From assembly GCF_042670205.1 (NCBI RefSeq), contig NZ_JBHUWD010000011.1, forward strand, positions 26,013 through 90,012: a stretch of 64,000 bases of DNA, in the 5' to 3' direction. Made by a program: the position numbers and the translations under genes. Origin of the DNA: Luteimicrobium sp042670205. GTDB lineage: Bacteria; Actinomycetota; Actinomycetes; Actinomycetales; Cellulomonadaceae. Of this stretch, positions 44,643-54,590 are shown one piece after another. Positions within the stretch are counted from its first letter, which is position 1; each line of letters begins with the position of its first letter. The notes beneath the pieces were generated by a model. The model was not told the origin of the DNA. It worked only from the letters and a program-made list of their open reading frames with translations, and searched no databases.

Positions 44643-46142
44643 ATGACGACGGTTCTCGTGGGACTCGGCGCCCTGCTGGTCGGGGTCGTGGTGGGCTACC
44701 TGCTCCAGGTGGTGCGGGCGGGCGCGCACGGGCGCGACCTCGAGCTGCGCGCCGTGCGCGCGGAGGAGTCGCTCACGGCGCTGCAGCGAGCTTCGGCCGC
44801 GCAGCTCGAGAACGCGCGGTCGGCGGCGGACCAGCAGGCCGAGCACCAGATGCGGCAGACGGCGGCGCAGGTGCAGGCGCTCAGGCAGCAGGCCGACGAG
44901 CGCGTCGCGCAGGTGGCACGCGACGCCGAGGAGCGGATCGCCCTCGCGGAGCGCGCGGCCGCCGAGAAGACCGCCGCGCTCAAGGCCGACCAGGCGCGCC
45001 TCGCCGAGCAGTTCCAGGCCGTCGCCAACAAGGTGCTGGCCGTCAACAACGAGCAGTTCCTCGCCCTCGCGACCGAGCGGCTCGGCAAGGTCCAGTCCGA
45101 GGGCACGGCAGACCTCACCAAGCGGCAGGAGGCAGTCCAGGCGCTCGTCGGGCCGCTCGCGGAGAACCTCGAGAAGATCCGTGCCCAGGTCGAGGAGACC
45201 GAGAAGCAGCGGCTCACGGGCACGCTCGACCTCAAGCACCAGGTCGTCGAGATGCGCACCGAGGCCGAAAAGCTCCGCCGCGAGACGTCCCAGCTCAAGA
45301 ACGCGCTCAGCAAGTCCCAGGTCCGCGGGGCGTGGGGCGAGATGCAGCTCCGACGCCTGGTCGAGTCCGCGGGCATGCTCGACCGCGTCGACTTCGAGGA
45401 GCAGGTCCAGGTCGCCGGCGGCGCGCTGCGGCCCGACATGGTGGTCCGCCTCGCGGGCGGCAAGAGCGTCGTGGTCGACGCCAAGGTGTCGCTCGCCGCG
45501 TTCCTCGAGGCCCAGGCCGCCGACGACGACGCCGTCCGGGTCGACCGCCTCGCCGCCCATGCTCGGCACATGCGCACCCATGTCGACGACCTGCACCGCA
45601 AGGAGTACTGGGAGCAGTTCTCCCCCACCCCCGAGTTCGTCGTCATGTTCGTGCCCGCCGAGTCGTTCCTGTCCGCGGCGGTCGACGAGGACGCGGCGCT
45701 CATGCAGTACGCGCTCGAGCGCAACGTCATCCTCGCGACCCCGATGACGCTCCTCGCGCTCCTCCGGACCGTCGCGTACACCTGGCGCCAGGACGCCCTC
45801 GCCGAGAACGCGCAGCAGGTCCTCAAGCTTGGCCGCGAGTTCCACAGCCGCCTCGTGACCATGACGGGCCACGTGACCCGCGTCGGGCGGTCGCTGTCGA
45901 GCGCGACGGAGAGCTACAACAAGTTCATCGGGTCGCTCGAGCGCAACGTGCTCACGTCGGCGCGTCGGTTCGCCGAGCTCGAGGTCATCGACCCCTCGCA
46001 GGTCATCGGCGAGCTCGAGGGCATCGACGACGCGGTCCGCCCCATCACCAAGGCCGAGCTCCTGCCCGCCGAGGCGGGCGACGTCGTCGCCATCGACGAC
46101 AAGAGCGACGACTCCGGCGAGGGCTCGCGCGTGGCGGGCTGA
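44643..46142 (+). CDS. rmuC: DNA recombination protein RmuC
   Basis: 499 residues from ATG 44643 (GTG 44613 is a longer alternative). One N-terminal membrane helix (TTVLVGLGALLVGVVVGYLL) is followed by a coiled coil of about 150 residues rich in Ala, Gln, Arg and Glu, and then the RmuC nuclease-like domain: QVRGAWGEMQLRRLVESAGM, LRPDMVVRLAGGKSVVVDAK and EFVVMFVPAESFLSAAVDED. RmuC limits recombination of inverted repeats in E. coli, and it is predicted to be an endonuclease. It ends 22 bp from the TetR gene. Confidence 0.92.
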   Translation: MTTVLVGLGALLVGVVVGYLLQVVRAGAHGRDLELRAVRAEESLTALQRASAAQLENARSAADQQAEHQMRQTAAQVQALRQQADERVAQVARDAEERIALAERAAAEKTAALKADQARLAEQFQAVANKVLAVNNEQFLALATERLGKVQSEGTADLTKRQEAVQALVGPLAENLEKIRAQVEETEKQRLTGTLDLKHQVVEMRTEAEKLRRETSQLKNALSKSQVRGAWGEMQLRRLVESAGMLDRVDFEEQVQVAGGALRPDMVVRLAGGKSVVVDAKVSLAAFLEAQAADDDAVRVDRLAAHARHMRTHVDDLHRKEYWEQFSPTPEFVVMFVPAESFLSAAVDEDAALMQYALERNVILATPMTLLALLRTVAYTWRQDALAENAQQVLKLGREFHSRLVTMTGHVTRVGRSLSSATESYNKFIGSLERNVLTSARRFAELEVIDPSQVIGELEGIDDAVRPITKAELLPAEAGDVVAIDDKSDDSGEGSRVAG

Positions 46143-46163
46143 TCCCCAGCGAGCGGGTCGCCG

Positions 46164-46757
46164 TCAGCGCGCCCGCAGGCCCTCGACCAGCAGGTCGAGG
46201 AGCCGGCCGATCTGCGCCTGGTCGGGCACGTCGCGGGTCACGAGGAGCAGGCCGACCATCGCGGTCGTGACGTCCTCGGCGTCGAGCCCCGGTCGCAGCA
46301 CGCCCGCCTCCGCACCGTCGCGGAGGAACGCCCCGATCACCTCGACGACGCGCTCACGCGTGCGCGCCGCCTCGGCGGCCCCGGCGAGCGCCCCGGCACG
46401 GAGCGACTCCGCGAGGTCGTGCTTCGTCGCGATGAAGCCGGCATAGCGGTGCATCCAGGCGCGCAGCGCGTCGCCCGCGGGCAGGTCGGCCCGGGCGCGC
46501 CCGGCCGCCTCGAGCACCGACTCGAGCTCCGCGACGTAGACCGCCGCGACGAGGTCCTCCCGGCTCGGGAAGTGCCGGTACAGCGTCCCGATCCCCACGC
46601 CCGCCGTGCGCGCGACCGCGTCGAGCGTCAGCTTCTCGCCGGCCCCGAGGGTCTCGCGGGCGGCGTCGAGCAGCGCGGCACGGTTGCGCGCGGCATCTGC
46701 CCGTGGGCGACGTCCCGCGGGCGGACGCGCAGCGGTCGTGTCGTCGGGTACTGACAA
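46164..46757 (-). CDS. TetR-family regulator of the aldo-keto reductase
   Basis: 197 residues from TTG 46757, which lies at the edge of the first operator; no ATG or GTG occurs nearer the HTH, and the ORF could start as far back as 46853. The HTH is at about 22-62: RNRAALLDAARETLGAGEKL, VARTAGVGIGTLYRHFPSRE. The C-terminal region has RAWMHRYAGFIATKHDLAES, typical of TetR proteins that control reductases. Two operators lie between it and the divergent aldo-keto reductase gene, so it should repress both. Confidence 0.85.
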   Translation of the reverse strand: MSVPDDTTAARPPAGRRPRADAARNRAALLDAARETLGAGEKLTLDAVARTAGVGIGTLYRHFPSREDLVAAVYVAELESVLEAAGRARADLPAGDALRAWMHRYAGFIATKHDLAESLRAGALAGAAEAARTRERVVEVIGAFLRDGAEAGVLRPGLDAEDVTTAMVGLLLVTRDVPDQAQIGRLLDLLVEGLRAR

Positions 46758-46805
46758 AGCGGAGGACCCTCCGTATAGTTGAGAGAAGCGGAGGTTCCTC
46801 CGCTT
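46757..46805. promoter_or_regulatory. Two TetR operators flanking a -10 box
   Basis: AAGCGGAGG-TT-CCTCCGCTT (46786-46805) is a perfect 9-bp inverted repeat. A second copy, AAGCGGAGG-AC-CCTCCGTAT (46757-46776), lies 29 bp away centre to centre. The TATAGTT between them (46774-46780) is a likely -10 element. Occupancy would block both divergent promoters. Confidence 0.8.
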
Positions 46806-46839
46806 GTCCACGATCCTACCGACTTCGGGAGCGTTCCGT

Positions 46840-47784
46840 ATGAGCGACACCACCCGCCGCGACCCCGCGGCACCGACGACGTTCGAGCTGGCGGGACGGC
46901 CGGTCAGGAGGGTCGGCTACGGCGCCATGGGACTCGAGCGCCTCGCGGACGACCCTGCCACGGCCGTCCACCTGCTGCGCGAGGTCGTCGCGAGCGGCGT
47001 GAACCACGTCGACACCGCCGACTTCTACGGCGACAGCACGGCGAACACCTTCCTCCGCGAGGCGCTCCGCCCCGACGACGACGTCGTCGTGGCCACGAAG
47101 ATCGGCGCGGTCCGCGCGACGTCGGGTCCCGTCCCGCTCCGGTCCGCGCAACGACCGGCCGAGCTCCGCGCCGCCGTCGAGGACAACCTGCGCAGCCTCG
47201 GACGCGACCGGCTCGACCTCGTCTACCTGCGGCGCCTCGACGTGCGCCCCGGGCTCGTCGCGGAGGGCGACCAGATCGTCCCGGTCGAGGACCAGCTCGC
47301 CGAGCTGGTGGCGCTCCGCGACGCCGGCGTCGTCGGCGCGATCGGCCTGAGCGCGGTCTCCGAGGAGGTGCTGCGCGCCGCGCTCCCGGCCGGGATCGTC
47401 GCCGTGCAGAACGGCTACAACGTCCTCGCGCGCGAGTCCGAGCCGATGCTCGACCTGGCCCGGCGCGAGGGTATCGCCTGGGTGCCGTTCTTCCCGCTCG
47501 GCTCGGGCTTCGCCGACCTGCCGAAGGTCGTCGAGCAGCCCGAGGTGACCGCCGCGGCCACCCGCCTCGGCGCGACACCCGCCCAGGTCGGGCTCGCCTG
47601 GCTCCTGCACCACGCCCCGAACACCCTGCTCATCCCCGGCACCAGGAGCAGCGTGCATCTCGCCGAGAACCTCGCAGCAGCGGACCTGGCGCTCGACGAC
47701 CTCGCCCTCCGCGAGCTCGACGGTCTCTACGACGCACGGTTCGGCGACGCGGCCTGGTCGAGGGAGCGCCGGGGGCGGTCCTAG
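46840..47784 (+). CDS. Aldo-keto reductase
   Basis: 314 residues from ATG 46840, with GGGAG about 9 nt upstream. The AKR barrel is marked by GVNHVDTADFYGDSTANTFL (catalytic Asp and Tyr), VVVATKIGAVR (Lys), DLVYLRRLDVRPG, GAIGLSAVSEEV and the NADPH-binding end LLIPGTRSSVHLAENLAAA. It would reduce a carbonyl compound with NADPH. Controlled by the divergent TetR through the operators at 46757-46805. Its TAG stop shares the CTAG at 47781-47784 with the convergent sigma-factor gene. Confidence 0.9.
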   Translation: MSDTTRRDPAAPTTFELAGRPVRRVGYGAMGLERLADDPATAVHLLREVVASGVNHVDTADFYGDSTANTFLREALRPDDDVVVATKIGAVRATSGPVPLRSAQRPAELRAAVEDNLRSLGRDRLDLVYLRRLDVRPGLVAEGDQIVPVEDQLAELVALRDAGVVGAIGLSAVSEEVLRAALPAGIVAVQNGYNVLARESEPMLDLARREGIAWVPFFPLGSGFADLPKVVEQPEVTAAATRLGATPAQVGLAWLLHHAPNTLLIPGTRSSVHLAENLAAADLALDDLALRELDGLYDARFGDAAWSRERRGRS

Positions 47785-49025
47785 ACCAGCCGGCCTTCGA
47801 CGTCGCGGAGGCGCTGTTCGAGGAACTGCCGCTCCGCGCCGTTCGCGGTGAGCACCAGTGCCTCCTCGTACGCCGCGCGGGCGGCAGCCCAGAGCCCCAG
47901 ACGGCGCAGGAAGTCCGCCCGCGCGGCGCTGAGGTACCCGTAGCCCGCGAGGGCGGGCTCCCCTGCCACCGCGTCGAGGGCCGCGAGCCCCGCCCGCGGG
48001 CCGTCCCGCAGCCCGAGCGCGACGGCCCGGTTCAGCTCGACGACGGGCGACGGCCAGCGCGCGAGCAGCACGTCGTACAGCCCGACGATCTCGTCCCAGT
48101 CCGTGTCCTCCCACGTGGGAGCCTCCGCGTGCACGGCGGCGATCGCCGCCTCGACCGCGTACCGGTGCGGCTCGCCGCCGCCCAGCGCGTGCGCCAGCAG
48201 TGCCGTGCCCTCCTCGACCTGGTCACGCCGCCAGAGGCCGCGGTCCTGGTCGGCGAGCAGCACGAGCCGGCCGTCGTCGTCCTCGCGGGCAGCGCGGCGC
48301 GCGTCGACGAGCAGGAACAGGGCGAGGAGGCCGGCGACCTGGCGCTCGGCCGGCAGGAGGTGGTGCAGGGTGCGCGCCTGCCGGACCGCGGCGTCGACGA
48401 GCTCGGCCCGGACGAGCCGCTCCCCCGACGGTGCGGCGTGGCCTGCGGTGAACACCAGGTGGAGCACCTCGCACACGGCCCCGACCCGAGCGGGGAGGTC
48501 CTCCCGGGACGGGACCCGGTACGGGATGCGGGCGGCGGCGATCTTCTTCTTCGCTCGCGTGAGGCGCGCCGCCATGGTCGCCTCCCGCACGAGGAAGGCG
48601 CGTGCCACGTCGGCCGTCGCGAGCCCGCACACGAGCCGCAGCGTCAGCGCGACCTGGGCGTCCCGGGCGAGCGCGGGGTGGCAGCAGGTGAACACGAGCC
48701 GGAGGGTGTCGTCGGGCACGACCGGCGGCTCCTCGAGCGCGTCGGGACCGGGGGCGACGTCGTCGACGACAAGCAGGGGCAGCGCGCGCCGCCAGGCGGC
48801 GCTCCGGCGCAGCACGTCACGAGCCCGGTTGGACGCGACCGTCACGAGCCAGCCGCGCGGACGATCCGGGACGCCGACCCGGGGCCACGTCTCGAGCGCC
48901 TTCGTGAACGCGTCCTGGGCGCACTCCTCGGCGAGGTCGAGGTCGCGCGTGACTCGCACCGTCGCGGCGACGACGGCCGCCCAGTCGGAACGGTGCGCGG
49001 CCTCGACCTCGCCGTGGACGTCCAT
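47781..49025 (-). CDS. ECF sigma factor with C-terminal helical extension (ECF42-like)
   Basis: 414 residues, about twice a basic ECF sigma factor. Sigma2 (about 10-75: DLAEECAQDAFTKALETWPR, RPRGWLVTVASNRARDVLRR) and sigma4 (about 105-165: QVALTLRLVCGLATADVARA, FLVREATMAARLTRAKKKI) are followed by the DUF6596/TPR-like domain (about 180-410; SPVVELNRAVALGLRDGPRA, GYGYLSAARADFLRRLGLWA). No anti-sigma factor is adjacent. The DGPF protein gene ends 12 bp upstream, the pairing known for ECF42. The extension is required for activity in that group. Confidence 0.9.
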   Translation of the reverse strand: MDVHGEVEAAHRSDWAAVVAATVRVTRDLDLAEECAQDAFTKALETWPRVGVPDRPRGWLVTVASNRARDVLRRSAAWRRALPLLVVDDVAPGPDALEEPPVVPDDTLRLVFTCCHPALARDAQVALTLRLVCGLATADVARAFLVREATMAARLTRAKKKIAAARIPYRVPSREDLPARVGAVCEVLHLVFTAGHAAPSGERLVRAELVDAAVRQARTLHHLLPAERQVAGLLALFLLVDARRAAREDDDGRLVLLADQDRGLWRRDQVEEGTALLAHALGGGEPHRYAVEAAIAAVHAEAPTWEDTDWDEIVGLYDVLLARWPSPVVELNRAVALGLRDGPRAGLAALDAVAGEPALAGYGYLSAARADFLRRLGLWAAARAAYEEALVLTANGAERQFLEQRLRDVEGRLV

Positions 49026-49037
49026 CGTGGGCCCGGT

Positions 49038-49406
49038 TCAGCCGTGGTCCACGAGCGGATGGACCTGGACACCGCTGTGGTCGTGGGTCACCTCGGCGAG
49101 CCCGGCGGCCAGGTCGAGCGCCGCGTCCAGGTCGGGGACGTCCACGACGTAGAAGCCGCCGAGGACCTCCTTGGACTCCAGGAAGGGCCCGTCCGTGATG
49201 CTCGGCCCGTCGCCGTCGTCCCCGAGCGGGCGCGCCCGCAGGGTCGTCGCGGTGCTCGTCGGCTCGAGCTCGCCGGACGCGAGGATGCTGCTCCCGGCGC
49301 GCCCCCAGAACTGCCGGTGACCCTCGTCGATCTCGGCGCGCTCGGCGTCCGTCATCGTCTCCCAGCGCTGCTCGTCGCCGTAGATGAGGAGCAGGTACTT
49401 GGCCAT
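49038..49406 (-). CDS. DGPF/YCII-domain partner of the ECF sigma factor
   Basis: 122 residues from ATG 49406, with GGAAGG upstream. MAKYLLLIYGDEQRWETMTD and TDGPFLESKEVLGGFYVVDV contain the DGPF and GGF motifs of the YCII-related family linked to ECF41/42 sigma factors. First gene of the pair; the sigma gene starts 12 bp downstream. It may be a target or a modulator of the sigma factor. One of three YCII-type proteins in this window. Confidence 0.9.
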   Translation of the reverse strand: MAKYLLLIYGDEQRWETMTDAERAEIDEGHRQFWGRAGSSILASGELEPTSTATTLRARPLGDDGDGPSITDGPFLESKEVLGGFYVVDVPDLDAALDLAAGLAEVTHDHSGVQVHPLVDHG

Positions 49407-49487
49407 CGTCGCTTCCTTCCGCCCGGCCCCCGGCGGGGGCGCTCATGAGAGACGACGAAGTCGGAGCGGCCGGATCGACAGCCGCGG

Positions 49488-50513
49488 TCAGCTCGGCTGA
49501 AGACCCAGGGTCTTCCGGCCGCCACGGACGGGCCGCCCGGCGGCCTCGGCCCCCTCGAGGTCCGCGCGCAGCTCGCGCGGGAGGGAGAACATGAGGTCCT
49601 CGGTCGCGGTGCGGACCTCCTCGACCTCCCCGTAGCCGCGCTCCGCGAGGTAGGTGAGCACGTCCTGGACGAGGATCTCCGGCACCGACGCGCCGGACGT
49701 GACGCCGACGGTCGTGACGCCGTCGAGCCACGCCGGGTCGATCTCGGCCGCGCGGTCGATGCGGTACGACGCACGCGCCCCGGCCTCGAGCGCGACCTCG
49801 ACGAGCCGGACCGAGTTCGACGAGTTCGCCGAGCCGACGACGATCACGAGGTCGGCCTCGGGCGCGAGCTTCTTCACGGCGACCTGACGGTTCTGGGTCG
49901 CGTAGCAGATGTCGTCGCTGGGCGGGTCCTGCAGGGTCGGGAACTTCTCGCGCAGGCGCCGGACGGTCTCCATCGTCTCGTCGACGGACAGGGTCGTCTG
50001 GGAGATCCAGATCACCTTGTCCGGATCGCGGACGGTGACCTGGTCGACGTCGTCGGGCGAGTTGACGACCTGGATGTGCTCGGGTGCCTCGCCCGCCGTG
50101 CCCTCGACCTCCTCGTGGCCCGTGTGGCCGATGAGGAGGATGTCGAAGTCGTCGCGCGCGAACCGGACCGCCTCGCGGTGGACCTTGGTGACGAGCGGGC
50201 ACGTGGCGTCGATGGTCTCGAGCCGGCGGGCGGTCGCAGCCTCGCGGACCGCGGGCGAGACACCGTGCGCCGAGAACACGACGCGCGCACCCTCGGGAAC
50301 CTCGTCCGTGTCGTCGACGAAGACCGCACCCCGCTCCGACAGCGTCGCCACGACGTGCTTGTTGTGGACGATCTCCTTGCGCACGTACACCGGCGCGCCG
50401 TAGTGCTCGAGTGCCTTCTCGACGGCGACGACGGCGCGGTCCACGCCCGCGCAGTAGCCGCGCGGGGCGGCGAGCAGGACGCGGCGGGTCGGCGCAGCGG
50501 TGGTGGTGGTCAC
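49488..50513 (-). CDS. ispH: 4-hydroxy-3-methylbut-2-enyl diphosphate reductase
   Basis: 341 residues from GTG 50513. The last enzyme of the MEP isoprenoid pathway, with a [4Fe-4S] cluster. The three cluster cysteines are visible: APRGYCAGVDRAV (Cys21), ETIDATCPLVTKVH and DDICYATQNRQVAV. Substrate-binding His residues lie in EIVHNKHVV and LLIGHTGHEEVEGT. VVGSANSSNSVRLVEVA is also conserved. TAGACT (50521-50526) is 7 nt from the start, indicating a leaderless message. Divergent from xseA across the 21-bp tandem repeat. Confidence 0.96.
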   Translation of the reverse strand: MTTTTAAPTRRVLLAAPRGYCAGVDRAVVAVEKALEHYGAPVYVRKEIVHNKHVVATLSERGAVFVDDTDEVPEGARVVFSAHGVSPAVREAATARRLETIDATCPLVTKVHREAVRFARDDFDILLIGHTGHEEVEGTAGEAPEHIQVVNSPDDVDQVTVRDPDKVIWISQTTLSVDETMETVRRLREKFPTLQDPPSDDICYATQNRQVAVKKLAPEADLVIVVGSANSSNSVRLVEVALEAGARASYRIDRAAEIDPAWLDGVTTVGVTSGASVPEILVQDVLTYLAERGYGEVEEVRTATEDLMFSLPRELRADLEGAEAAGRPVRGGRKTLGLQPS

Positions 50514-50520
50514 GGGCTCG

Positions 50521-50526
50521 AGTCTA
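50521..50526 (-). promoter_or_regulatory. -10 element for leaderless ispH mRNA
   Basis: On the minus strand TAGACT lies exactly 7 nt before the GTG start of ispH, with no Shine-Dalgarno. The same hexamer at the same distance precedes the FUSC gene (61684-61689), and at 8 nt precedes ychF (43966-43971). Confidence 0.5.
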
Positions 50527-50591
50527 GGCGAGAGGGCGCCTCCGGCCCCGAGACGAGGGTCACGTCCGCGACACCGCCACAGGTCCTCCGC

Positions 50592-50695
50592 GTCACCGTC
50601 GGCGAACGCAGCGTCACCGTCGGCGAACGCAGCGTCACCGTCGGCGAACGCAGCGTCACCGTCGGCGAACGCGGCGTCACCGTCGGCGAACGGGG
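50592..50695. repeat. 21-bp tandem repeat, about five copies
   Basis: Unit GTCACCGTCGGCGAACGCAG plus C. Units start at 50592, 50613, 50634, 50655 and 50676; the first three are identical, the fourth has one change (CGGC) and the last is cut short. It lies in the 225-bp spacer between ispH and xseA. Because 21 is a multiple of three, it reads as a heptapeptide repeat in open frames on both strands, which makes the frames of both neighbours look longer than they are. Confidence 0.9.
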
Positions 50696-50738
50696 GGAGC
50701 GGGTGGGACGTGTCGGCGGGATGGGGCAGGGTGGACCT

Positions 50739-52043
50739 GTGACCGACCTGCCAGCACGTGCACTCGACACGAGCGCGGAGCACCCGTGGCCCGTGCGGCT
50801 GCTGTCGAGCAAGATCGCGGCCTACGTGGACCGCATGTCGCCCGTGTGGGTCGAGGGCCAAGTCGTCCAGCTCAACCGCCGGCCCGGCTCGGGCTACTGC
50901 TTCCTCACGCTCCGCGACACCGAGGCAGACGCCTCGCTGCCGGTGTCGATGCTCGCCCGCGTGCTCGACGTGCCGGGTGACGCGGTGCACGAGGGCGCGC
51001 ACGTCGTCGTGCAGGCGAAGCCCACGTTCTGGACCAAGCGCGGGACCCTCCAGCTCCAGGCGTCCGCGATCCGCGCGGTCGGGGTGGGCGAGCTGCTGGC
51101 GCGCATCGAGCACCTCAAGCGCATCCTCGCCGCGGAGGGCCTGTTCGACGCGGACCGCAAGGTCGCGCTGCCCTTCCTGCCCGCCGTCGTGGGCCTGGTC
51201 TGCGGACGCGAGTCGAAGGCCGAGCACGACGTCGTCGTGAACGCCCGCGCCCGCTGGCCGCAGGTGCGGTTCGAGATCCGCGAGGTCGCCGTGCAGGGAC
51301 AGGGCGCGGTGCCGCAGGTCACGGCCGCGATCGCGGAGCTCGACGCACGGCCCGACGTCGAGGTGATCGTCGTGGCGCGCGGTGGCGGCGCCGTCGAGGA
51401 CCTGCTGCCGTTCAGCAACGAGACGCTCGTCCGCGCGGTGGCGGCCTGCCGGACGCCGCTCGTGAGCGCGATCGGTCACGAGACGGACGCGCCGCTGCTC
51501 GACCTGGTCGCCGACTATCGCGCGTCGACCCCGACGGACGCGGCCAAGCGCATCGTCCCGGACGTCCGCGAGGAGCGGCAGCGGCTCCAGCAGGCGCGCC
51601 TGCGCCTGCGGGGCGCGGTGCGGGCACGGCTCGGGCACGAGGACGAGCGCCTCGCCGCGATCCGTTCGCGTCCCGTCCTGGCTCGCCCCGAGACGATGGT
51701 CGAGGTCCGCGCGGTCGAGGTCGAGCGGCTCCGCGCCTCGGGCCGGCGGGCGCTCGACGCCGCGCTCGTGCGTGGGGCGGGCGAAGTCGGGCGGCTGACC
51801 GCGCAGGTGCGCGCCCTCTCCCCTGCGGCGACGCTCGAGCGCGGGTACGCGGTCGTGCAGGGCCCGTCGGGCGGGGTCGTCCGCGCGCCCGACGACGTCG
51901 CCCCGGGCGACGCCCTGCGCGTCCGCGTCGCGGGCGGCGAGCTCGCGGCCGAGGTCTCCGCCGCCACGGCGTCGGGGCCGGCGCCCACGCCTCGGACGAA
52001 CCGCCGGAAGAAGCCCGATCGTGTGGAAGGATCGCTCGCGTGA
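50739..52043 (+). CDS. xseA: Exodeoxyribonuclease VII large subunit
   Basis: 434 residues from GTG 50739 (AGGGTGG 5 nt upstream); ATG 50721 is an in-frame alternative. The N-terminal OB domain (about 15-115; VWVEGQVVQLNRRPGSGYCF) precedes the catalytic domain: LPAVVGLVCGRESKAEHDVV, VIVVARGGGAVEDLLPFSNE (GGG motif) and ISAIGHETDAPLLDLVADYR-like residues ending the core. The C-terminal helical region contains the coiled coil that binds XseB. It degrades single-stranded DNA from both ends. Confidence 0.95.
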   Translation: MTDLPARALDTSAEHPWPVRLLSSKIAAYVDRMSPVWVEGQVVQLNRRPGSGYCFLTLRDTEADASLPVSMLARVLDVPGDAVHEGAHVVVQAKPTFWTKRGTLQLQASAIRAVGVGELLARIEHLKRILAAEGLFDADRKVALPFLPAVVGLVCGRESKAEHDVVVNARARWPQVRFEIREVAVQGQGAVPQVTAAIAELDARPDVEVIVVARGGGAVEDLLPFSNETLVRAVAACRTPLVSAIGHETDAPLLDLVADYRASTPTDAAKRIVPDVREERQRLQQARLRLRGAVRARLGHEDERLAAIRSRPVLARPETMVEVRAVEVERLRASGRRALDAALVRGAGEVGRLTAQVRALSPAATLERGYAVVQGPSGGVVRAPDDVAPGDALRVRVAGGELAAEVSAATASGPAPTPRTNRRKKPDRVEGSLA

Positions 52044-52318
52044 GCACCGCAGCACCCAGACCTTCAGTTGACAACGCTGTCACGGCCTTGAGCTACGAAG
52101 AGGCCCGCGACCAGCTCGTCGACGTCGTCTCCCGGCTCGAGGCCGGCGCCGCCACCCTCGAGGAGTCCCTCGCGCTCTGGGAGCGCGGCGAGGCCCTCGC
52201 GGACCGCTGCCAGCAGTGGCTCGACGGCGCCCGCGAACGCCTCGAGGCCGCGCGCGGCGCCGGCCAGGCGGACAGCGGCGACGCGGACGCCGACGAGGAC
52301 GACGAGGTGTCCCTGTGA
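52040..52318 (+). CDS. xseB: Exodeoxyribonuclease VII small subunit
   Basis: 92 residues from GTG 52040, in a GTGA overlap with xseA. LSYEEARDQLVDVVSRLEAG and TLEESLALWERGEALADRCQ are the two signature helices. The tail after residue 75 is acidic and disordered. Several copies bind along one XseA. Its own stop lies in the GTGA start of the sugar-kinase gene. Confidence 0.95.
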   Translation: MSTAAPRPSVDNAVTALSYEEARDQLVDVVSRLEAGAATLEESLALWERGEALADRCQQWLDGARERLEAARGAGQADSGDADADEDDEVSL

Positions 52319-53253
52319 CCGGCGCAGTCGCGGGCGACGCGCTCGTCGTCGGCGAGGCGCTCATCGACGTCGTGCACCGCGCGGACGGCACGGTCGACGT
52401 GCATCCCGGCGGCAGCCCGGCGAACGTCGCGCTCACGCTGGGCCGGCTCGGACGCCCGGCGCGCCTGCTCACGTCGTTCGGCACGGACGCCTACGGCGAC
52501 CGGATCCGGTCGTGGCTCCGCGGCTCGGACGTGAGCGTCGTCGACGGGTCCGACGGCGCCGCGCGCACCTCGGTCGCGACGGCTCGGCTCTCCGACACGG
52601 GCTCGGCGACGTACGAGTTCGAGCTCGAGTGGGCGATCCCGCCCGTCATGCTCGACCCGTCGGAGGCCGCGGTCGTCCACACGGGCTCGATCGGCGCGGT
52701 CCTCGAGCCCGGCGCGACGGGTGTGCTGTCCGTGCTCGACGCGCACCGCGCGCACGCGACCGTGACGTACGACCCGAACCTGCGGCCGTCGCTCATGGGC
52801 TCCGCGGCCGACGTCGCGCCGCGCGTCGAGGCGCTCGTCGGCCGGTCGGACGTCGTCAAGGTCTCCGACGAGGACCTCGCCTGGCTCGTGCCGGGCCGCG
52901 ACCCCGTCGACGTCGCCCGCGGCTGGCTCGCGCAGGGCCCGGCGCTCGTCGTCGTGACGCTGGGCGGCGAGGGCGCGGTCGCCGTGTCCGCGCAGGGTGT
53001 CACGGGCGTCCCCGCGCAGCGCGTCGAGGTCGTCGACACGGTCGGCGCAGGCGACTCGTTCATGGGCGCGCTCATCGACGGCCTGTGGCACGAGGGCCTG
53101 CTCGGGGCCAGCAACCGGCCGGCGCTCCGCGCGATCTCGGGCGACGCCGTCGAGCGCGTCCTGTCACGCTGCGTGCACGTCGCAGCGATCACCGTCTCGC
53201 GGGCGGGCGCCAACCCGCCGCGGCGCGCTGAGCTCGAGGCCACCGAGCTCTAG
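52315..53253 (+). CDS. PfkB-family carbohydrate kinase
   Basis: 312 residues from GTG 52315. VHPGGSPANVALTLGRLGRP is the first PfkB signature; VEVVDTVGAGDSFMGALIDG is the second, with the catalytic Asp in GAGDSF. A fructokinase- or ribokinase-like activity is expected; the exact sugar is not readable from sequence. It is coupled to xseB by GTGA, which is unusual, and is convergent with a sugar ABC transporter operon that may deliver its substrate. Confidence 0.88.
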   Translation: MTGAVAGDALVVGEALIDVVHRADGTVDVHPGGSPANVALTLGRLGRPARLLTSFGTDAYGDRIRSWLRGSDVSVVDGSDGAARTSVATARLSDTGSATYEFELEWAIPPVMLDPSEAAVVHTGSIGAVLEPGATGVLSVLDAHRAHATVTYDPNLRPSLMGSAADVAPRVEALVGRSDVVKVSDEDLAWLVPGRDPVDVARGWLAQGPALVVVTLGGEGAVAVSAQGVTGVPAQRVEVVDTVGAGDSFMGALIDGLWHEGLLGASNRPALRAISGDAVERVLSRCVHVAAITVSRAGANPPRRAELEATEL

Positions 53254-53278
53254 CCCGGTACGTCGAAGGAGGGCACGG

Positions 53279-54538
<1,260 letters not shown>

Positions 54539-54590
54539 CAGCGGACTCCTCGGGTGCGCGGGGCGGGAGCGGGGCGAGCGGTGCGGGCGG

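Noticed and set aside
50592..50695. Heptapeptide-repeat protein extending ispH or xseA upstream
   Set aside because: IspH and XseA homology begins inside the chosen starts; ispH has a -10 box at 50521-50526 that lies between the repeat and its start.
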